Source: UBA6772 sp965183875
Lineage (GTDB): Bacteria; Bacteroidota; Bacteroidia; Flavobacteriales; UBA7430
Length of the DNA stretch: 11,405 nt
Reading direction: 5' to 3'
Assembly (NCBI GenBank): GCA_965183875.1
Contig: CBCYMK010000011.1
Span: forward strand, 1-11,405
The translations under genes were made by a program, and so were the position numbers. The notes beneath the pieces were generated by a model. It saw only the letters and a program-made list of their open reading frames with translations. It had not been told where the DNA came from and ran no database searches. Below are positions 7,147 to 11,405 of this stretch, one piece after another (the first letter of the stretch is position 1; each line of letters starts with the position of its first letter).

Positions 7147-7981
7147 ATGAAAAATGAAATAATCCTTTATCAATCAAAAGAGCTATCTACACGCATTGAA
7201 GTTCGGTTTGAAGATGAAACGGTTTGGCTTACTAGACTTCAAATAGCTACGCTCTTCCATAGAGATGTGAAAACAATAGGTAAGCACATTAACAATCTTT
7301 TTTCTGAGAGAACTAGACAAAACAGCAACTGTCGCAAAATTTGCGACAGTTCAAAATGAAGGAGGTCGTGAGATTCAAAGGCTCATTCAGCACTACAACC
7401 TAGATGTAATTATATCGGTAGGATACAGAGTGAAATCTAAACAAGGAACTCTATTTAGAATTTGGGCAAACAGAGTACTAAAAGACTATTTACTAAATGG
7501 GTATTCTTTAAACAATCGAATGAATAGACTGGAAGACAACTTACATATTTTAACAGAGCGAGTACATAATGTTGAGTTACAAATATCTACAAGTAAATTA
7601 CCAACACAAGGAATATTCTACAAAGGTCAAATATTCGATGCATATAAATTCTGCTCAGACCTTATACGTTCTGCTAAGAAATCGATTGTACTAATAGATA
7701 ATTATATAGACGATACGACCTTAACGATTCTCTCTAAAAAGGCATCTCATGTAGAAGTATTGATTCTCACCCAAAACATAAGCAAACAATTAGCCTTAGA
7801 CCTTAAAAAGGTGAATTTACAATACCCCAAAATTGAAGCAAAAATATTTAAAGACTCACACGACCGTTTTTTAATAATCGACAAGAAAGAAACCTATCTT
7901 ACTGGAGCTTCCCTAAAAGATTTAGGAAAAAAGATCTTCGCCTTTTCGAAAATGGATACAAGTTGTGCGGTTGTATTGTAG
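7147..7981 (+). pseudogene. RhuM-family DNA-binding protein with PLD-like C-terminus, frameshifted
   Basis: Two frames together encode one recognisable protein of about 278 residues. The first (7147 to about 7309) begins MKNEIILYQSKEL and carries a helix-turn-helix-like region (VWLTRLQIATLFHRDVKTIG). The second, open from 7310 to the TAG at 7979-7981, continues ELDKTATVAKFATVQNEGG, then the family hallmark NLDVIISVGYRVKSKQGT, a coiled-coil stretch (NRMNRLEDNLHILTERV), and a phospholipase-D-like domain with HDRFLIID, an HxKxxxxD-type motif with Arg for Lys. The break lies in GAGAGA (7306-7311). One extra GA would give FSERELDK and join the frames, so the gene has apparently lost one GA unit. 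The first frame otherwise ends after 70 residues at 7357-7359. RhuM proteins are often found near restriction-modification or prophage genes. Here it stands alone between housekeeping operons, which suggests acquisition. The function of the family is poorly known. Confidence 0.8.
7327..7351. repeat. 12+12 bp perfect inverted repeat inside the RhuM-family gene
   Basis: AACTGTCGCAAA (7327-7338) and TTTGCGACAGTT (7340-7351) are perfect reverse complements separated by a single A. In the intact frame the stretch encodes ATVAKFATV, part of a conserved stretch of the family, so protein constraint explains part of the symmetry. The centre is 16 nt downstream of the palindrome start at codon level and about 30 nt after the frameshift site. 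No T-run follows on the plus strand, so it is not a typical terminator. Confidence 0.75.
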
Positions 7982-8053
7982 TCTATAATGAAATTCAATC
8001 TTCTAACTGAGTGTGATAGATTTTTGAAGTTTAAACAAAGTAATATTTAGTCA

Positions 8054-8065
8054 ATTGAGCTCAAT
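8054..8065. repeat. Perfect 12-bp palindrome in intergenic DNA
   Basis: ATTGAGCTCAAT is a perfect 12-bp palindrome lying 72 nt after the stop of the RhuM-family gene and 10 nt before the terminator stem. It might be a protein-binding site, but no gene starts next to it. Apart from it and the terminator, the interval 7982-8159 holds no gene that I can see. Confidence 0.3.
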
Positions 8066-8075
8066 CACAGCCAAC

Positions 8076-8113
8076 AAAAAAATCCCCTTCCGAAACCGAA
8101 AGGGGATTTTTTT
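8076..8113. terminator. Bidirectional rho-independent terminator
   Basis: A 14-bp perfect stem, AAAAAAATCCCCTT (8076-8089) with AAGGGGATTTTTTT (8100-8113), encloses a 10-nt loop. The GC core is flanked by an A-run on the left and a T-run on the right, so the RNA has a terminal U-run in both directions. It can end the plus-strand RhuM-family transcript (95 nt after its stop) and the minus-strand fadIJ transcript (about 46 nt after its stop). Confidence 0.9.
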
Positions 8114-8120
8114 ATAAACC

Positions 8121-8158
8121 TAATACTAGATACTTTCTACCAAATACCAGCTACTCTA
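8121..8158. repeat. Degenerate short-period tract 3' of fadJ
   Basis: TAATACTAGATACT, TCTACCAAATACC and CTACTCTACC form imperfect TACT/TACC-rich repeats between the terminator and the fadJ stop codon. The 12-mer ATACTAGATACT (8123-8134) is identical to bases 85-96 in the tract downstream of the moxR-type gene. The same kind of sequence therefore follows both minus-strand operons. Confidence 0.4.
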
Positions 8159-8159
8159 C

Positions 8160-10283
8160 CTAATAAAACTTCTTCCCAGAAGCAGCATACTCTTTCAATA
8201 AGTCACAAGATTGGAAACGCTCTCCGTAGGTAGCTCTCAAACGCTCGAGTTCTTTCACCACATAATCTGCGCCAACTTGATCTATATAACGGAAAGGACC
8301 TCCTGTAAACGGACGGAAACCTAGACCGAAGATAGCACCTAAGTCACCATCTTGTACAGACTCTATAATTCCATCTTGCAAACAAAGAACTGCTTCGCTT
8401 ACCATTAATAAAGTGGTACGCAATTGCACTTCAGCAGCATCAAATTTTGTTTTAGTAGGTTCGCCAAAGAAACCATAAGCGGCTTCATTAGCTTTTCCTC
8501 TAACTTTCTTCCCTTTCTTATCGTAAGCCAAGAATCCTTTTTGGTTCTTGCGACCTTTATAACCAGCCTCGTTCATCAAAATAAGACCATCGTTCATGAT
8601 AGCACCTTCACGCTTTTTGAACATCTCAGCGAGATCGCCCGTCATTACGTGTGCGCCAACATCAATCCCCACTTCGTCCATTAAGGCAAAAGGTCCTACA
8701 GGGAATCCGTATTGTTTCATGGTTTTATCTATGTTAATGATATCGCCACCTTCTTGCAGTAATAGCATTGCTTCGTTGAGGTAAGGAGCTAAAATTCTGT
8801 TTACATAAAACCCAGGACCATTATTCACTACGATATTCGTTTTTCCTTGTTTGAGACCTAAGTCGTAACAAGTAGCAATGGCTCTATCGGAAGTATGAGG
8901 TGTTTTTACAATCTCTAACAAAGGCATTTTAGAAACGGGTGAGAAATAATGCAATCCAATTACATTTTCTGGGTGCTTAGCATATTTCCCTATTTCTTCA
9001 ATCGATAAAGCTGAAGTATTGGTTGCAAAGATGAAATCCTCTTTGGTGTATTTTTCTACTTCAGCAAGGATCTTTTGTTTCATGCCCATATCCTCGAATA
9101 CAGCTTCTACTAAAACATCCACCTTATCGAAATCGGTATAATCTAATTGTCCTTTAACTGCAGCAATGGCATTCTTCGCCTCTACCTTAGTCAGTGACTT
9201 GCGTTTCACCTTTTTATATAAACTCTTCCAAAGTGCTTTTTTAGCGGTTTGAATAGTAGCTGGATTGATATCTTTCAATGCGATATCAATTCCTTTGTTT
9301 AGGGTAACTTCTGCTATTCCAGAGCCCATAAATCCAGCACCTAACAAACCAAGAGTTCTAAGCGTATCGGTATGTTCTTCCCACGGGTTTTTCTTTTTGT
9401 CGGTCATGGCAAAGAATAGATTTCTCAATTCTTTAGAAACCGAACCGATCATCAATTCTTCAAACTTGATTACTTCGGCTTCATAACCCGCTTTAGTTCC
9501 CTTTTTCAAACCTGTTTCTATACAGCTGATGATTTCCATTGGAGCAGGATAATTACCTAAAGTCTGACGCAATACTTTCTTACGAGCTTCTTTATAAACG
9601 ATAGAACGCCCAACAGAAGTATGGTCTAAAAGCTTATTTAAGGCTGAAACTTTGCGTTTGCGCTTCATTGGCTTGTTTACCAATTTCAAGGCTAATTTTT
9701 CGGCAGCTACTTTTAATTTTGAAGGATGAACCAACTCATCTACCAAGCCCATCTTTTTAGCCTTACGAGCAAAGATGTTCTTTCCCGTAAGCATCATGTC
9801 TAAACTGGCTTGTAAACCTACCAAACGAGGTAAGCGCTGTGTTCCACCACCACCAGGAAGTAAACCTAACTTCACCTCTGGTAAAGCTAATTTTGTACTG
9901 CGATGATTGGTAGCCACACGAGCCGCACAAGCTAAAGGTAATTCTACTCCTAAACCATAAGCTGTACCGTGAATAGCAGCTACAAAAGGTTTTGCTGAAT
10001 TCTCTAACTTAGCTAACAAGTCGTGTCCCTTGCGAGAGATCGGTTGAAAATCACCTACTTTATCGGCTTTAAAAGATTGTATATCTGCACCAGCGATAAA
10101 ATCTTTCTTAGCAGAAATAAATACGGCTGCTTTAATTGCTTCATCTGCCAAAATCTCATCTATAATTTGCTCGAACACATCAATCAATGTTGGAGAAACC
10201 ACGTTTACTTTTGAATCTTTTTGATCTAAATAGAGAAAAGCAACTCCGTTACTCACTTCTCTTTTAATATAATTCTCTACCAT
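8160..10283 (-). CDS. fadJ: Bifunctional enoyl-CoA hydratase / 3-hydroxyacyl-CoA dehydrogenase
   Basis: Read from the ATG at 10283 this is a 707-residue multifunctional fatty-acid oxidation alpha subunit, hydrating 2-enoyl-CoA and then oxidising 3-hydroxyacyl-CoA with NAD. The N-terminal crotonase domain (about 8-190) has the oxyanion-hole stretch FIAGADIQSF and both catalytic glutamates (Glu114 in GVELPLA, Glu136 in LPEVKLG). The dehydrogenase part begins with the NAD fold GAGFMG (315-320), then NTSALSIEEI and catalytic His445 in GLHYFSPV, and ends with a domain carrying the family signature FGLGFRPFTGGPFRY (652-666). Length matches FadJ/FadB. The start at 10283 lies one nucleotide after the thiolase stop; an ATG 7 codons earlier would overlap it. 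Gene order (thiolase first) is that of E. coli fadIJ. The gene ends 46 nt before a strong terminator. FadJ versus FadB cannot be settled by eye. Confidence 0.95.
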   Translation of the reverse strand: MVENYIKREVSNGVAFLYLDQKDSKVNVVSPTLIDVFEQIIDEILADEAIKAAVFISAKKDFIAGADIQSFKADKVGDFQPISRKGHDLLAKLENSAKPFVAAIHGTAYGLGVELPLACAARVATNHRSTKLALPEVKLGLLPGGGGTQRLPRLVGLQASLDMMLTGKNIFARKAKKMGLVDELVHPSKLKVAAEKLALKLVNKPMKRKRKVSALNKLLDHTSVGRSIVYKEARKKVLRQTLGNYPAPMEIISCIETGLKKGTKAGYEAEVIKFEELMIGSVSKELRNLFFAMTDKKKNPWEEHTDTLRTLGLLGAGFMGSGIAEVTLNKGIDIALKDINPATIQTAKKALWKSLYKKVKRKSLTKVEAKNAIAAVKGQLDYTDFDKVDVLVEAVFEDMGMKQKILAEVEKYTKEDFIFATNTSALSIEEIGKYAKHPENVIGLHYFSPVSKMPLLEIVKTPHTSDRAIATCYDLGLKQGKTNIVVNNGPGFYVNRILAPYLNEAMLLLQEGGDIINIDKTMKQYGFPVGPFALMDEVGIDVGAHVMTGDLAEMFKKREGAIMNDGLILMNEAGYKGRKNQKGFLAYDKKGKKVRGKANEAAYGFFGEPTKTKFDAAEVQLRTTLLMVSEAVLCLQDGIIESVQDGDLGAIFGLGFRPFTGGPFRYIDQVGADYVVKELERLRATYGERFQSCDLLKEYAASGKKFY

Positions 10284-10284
10284 C

Positions 10285-11405
10285 TTAAGCCTCGTATTTT
10301 TCAATTATCATAGCATGACCGTGAGCTCCTGCAGCACAAGCGGCAAGGATAGCATATTTACCACCTTCTTTAAGCAATCTGTTTGAAGCTGTGGTAATCA
10401 ATCGAGAACCTGTAGCACCAAAAGGATGTCCTATAGAAAGAGAACCACCCCAGTTATTCAATTTAGACTCATCGATTACACCAACAGCTTTATCTCTGCC
10501 CAATTTTTCTTTGGCAAATTCATCAGATGCTAAACATTTGATATTGGTTATTACCTGTCCTGCAAAAGCTTCGTGCAATTCAATTACATCCATTTGATCT
10601 AAGGTTAAACCAGCCTTTTCTAAAACTTGAGAAATGGCATATGCAGGACCTAAGAGTAATTCGTCTTCTACATCTTGTCCAGTAAATACATATTCTACAA
10701 TACGTGACTTAGGACTTAAGCCTAGTTCTTTGGCTTTATCTTCGGTCATGATTAAAGAAGCTGCTCCACCATCGGTTAAAAAAGAGGAGTTTGCTGCTGT
10801 AAGGGTTCCGTGTTTCTTATCGAATGCAGGACGAAGCTTTGCTAACTTTTCTCTTTTGGCACTTGGTCGAACTCCGTTATCTACTGTTATGGCTTTGAAT
10901 TTAGGTTCCAAAGTAACCTCACACATTTCAGCTTTTAGTAAACCAGCTTCTTGTGCTTTACCAGCCAACTGATGTGAGCGGTACGAAAAATCATCTTGCT
11001 CTTCGCGTGTAACACCATAGCGAGCAGCCATAATATCACAATCTTCACCCATTGTTCTACCAGTCATATATTCTGCAACCGCAGGGCGAACAGGGATAAA
11101 ATCTGAAGGACGTAAAGAGAAAACAAATTTCAAGGTATCGCCTAGTCCTCTTAATTTTTGAGCACCAAACAATTTATTACGCATCTTTTTAGGGAAACCA
11201 ATTGGCGTATCAGAAGTATTCTCTACCCCACCGGCAATAACCACATCTGCATTACCCACTAAAATTTCGTTTACACCATTACAGATAGCTCTGTTGGCAG
11301 AAATACAAGCTTGAGTAACGGTTTGACAATGTGCATTATTTGGAATCCCTGCCCCTAAGGCAGCTTCGCGAGCTACATTAGAAGTTTGTACATTGGAAAT
11401 TACTG
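10285..11405 (-). CDS. fadI: Acetyl-CoA C-acyltransferase (3-ketoacyl-CoA thiolase), N-terminus beyond the window
   Basis: This is the 3' part (about 373 codons) of a thiolase that cleaves 3-ketoacyl-CoA with CoA, the last step of beta-oxidation. The frame stays open to the right edge, so the GTG at 11257-11259 is an internal Val, not the start. The upstream part reads NNAHCQTVTQACISANRAI and holds the nucleophilic cysteine (QACISA, codon 11305-11307). Further on come LHEAFAGQ, GGSLSIGHPFGATGSR with the catalytic His, and CAAGAHGHAMIIE with the second catalytic Cys. All the active-site elements visible are intact. The long segment between the two halves fits the FadI-type trifunctional thiolases. 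It is cotranscribed with the fadJ-like gene 1 nt downstream, and together they should form a trifunctional beta-oxidation complex. Its promoter lies outside the window. Confidence 0.94.
   Translation of the reverse strand, partial: VISNVQTSNVAREAALGAGIPNNAHCQTVTQACISANRAICNGVNEILVGNADVVIAGGVENTSDTPIGFPKKMRNKLFGAQKLRGLGDTLKFVFSLRPSDFIPVRPAVAEYMTGRTMGEDCDIMAARYGVTREEQDDFSYRSHQLAGKAQEAGLLKAEMCEVTLEPKFKAITVDNGVRPSAKREKLAKLRPAFDKKHGTLTAANSSFLTDGGAASLIMTEDKAKELGLSPKSRIVEYVFTGQDVEDELLLGPAYAISQVLEKAGLTLDQMDVIELHEAFAGQVITNIKCLASDEFAKEKLGRDKAVGVIDESKLNNWGGSLSIGHPFGATGSRLITTASNRLLKEGGKYAILAACAAGAHGHAMIIEKYEA

Noticed and set aside
7300..7320. Programmed frameshifting in the RhuM-family gene
   Set aside because: There is no slippery heptamer, stop-codon stimulator or Shine-Dalgarno-like signal at the join. 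Loss of a GA unit explains the break more simply, and the downstream palindrome alone is not enough.
7327..7351. Intrinsic terminator inside the RhuM-family gene
   Set aside because: The stem is strong but is followed by CAAAATG, not a T-run, and it lies in a conserved coding stretch.
6935..8159. Complete mobile element carrying the RhuM-family gene
   Set aside because: No integrase, transposase, terminal inverted repeats or flanking direct repeats were seen on either side of the gene.
8424..8784. Open frames on the plus strand inside fadJ, and similar ones inside fadI, guaB and the foldase genes
   Set aside because: They are antisense to well-supported conserved enzymes, and their translations show no domain or motif.
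10285..11259. Thiolase starting at the GTG at 11257-11259
   Set aside because: The frame continues upstream through the catalytic QACISA motif to the window edge, so this GTG is an internal codon.
1..11405. CRISPR array, restriction-modification, toxin-antitoxin or other defence system
   Set aside because: There are no regularly spaced repeats and no nuclease, methylase or toxin-like genes. The lone RhuM-family gene is not enough to call a system.

Overview
The window looks like chromosomal DNA of a Bacteroidota member, most likely a flavobacterium. The supporting signs are AT-rich genes, start codons without Shine-Dalgarno sequences, a TAnnTTTG-type promoter box upstream of guaB, and a guaB-parvulin-moxR gene order that fits this phylum. 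Genus cannot be decided from the sequence alone.

Layout. (1) 1-174: a gene-free left edge with a short GC-rich structured patch, possibly the 3' end of something lying outside the window, followed by degenerate short-period repeats. (2) 175-6934, minus strand: a tightly packed five-gene operon read guaB -> large parvulin-type foldase -> parvulin-like lipoprotein -> SurA-like foldase -> MoxR-type AAA+ ATPase. Gaps are 10, 3, -35 and 2 nt. guaB makes XMP for guanine nucleotide synthesis. The next three products carry export signals and appear to form a periplasmic or outer-membrane protein folding set. The MoxR ATPase is cytosolic and probably a chaperone. (3) 6935-8159: an accessory interval with the guaB promoter region, a plus-strand RhuM-family DNA-binding gene broken by a frameshift, a 12-bp palindrome, a bidirectional terminator and another degenerate repeat tract. 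(4) 8160-11405, minus strand: fadJ-like and fadI-like beta-oxidation genes one nucleotide apart. The thiolase runs off the right edge.

Most of the window is housekeeping. The points that deserve a second look are the broken RhuM/PLD-like gene (apparent loss of one GA unit, with a 12+12 bp near-perfect palindrome just after it), the three adjacent parvulin-scaffold proteins with graded loss of the catalytic histidine and an apparent internal duplication in the largest, a TTG-started lipoprotein gene in frame with its upstream neighbour, and the structured left edge. I found no convincing undescribed defence or mobile system.
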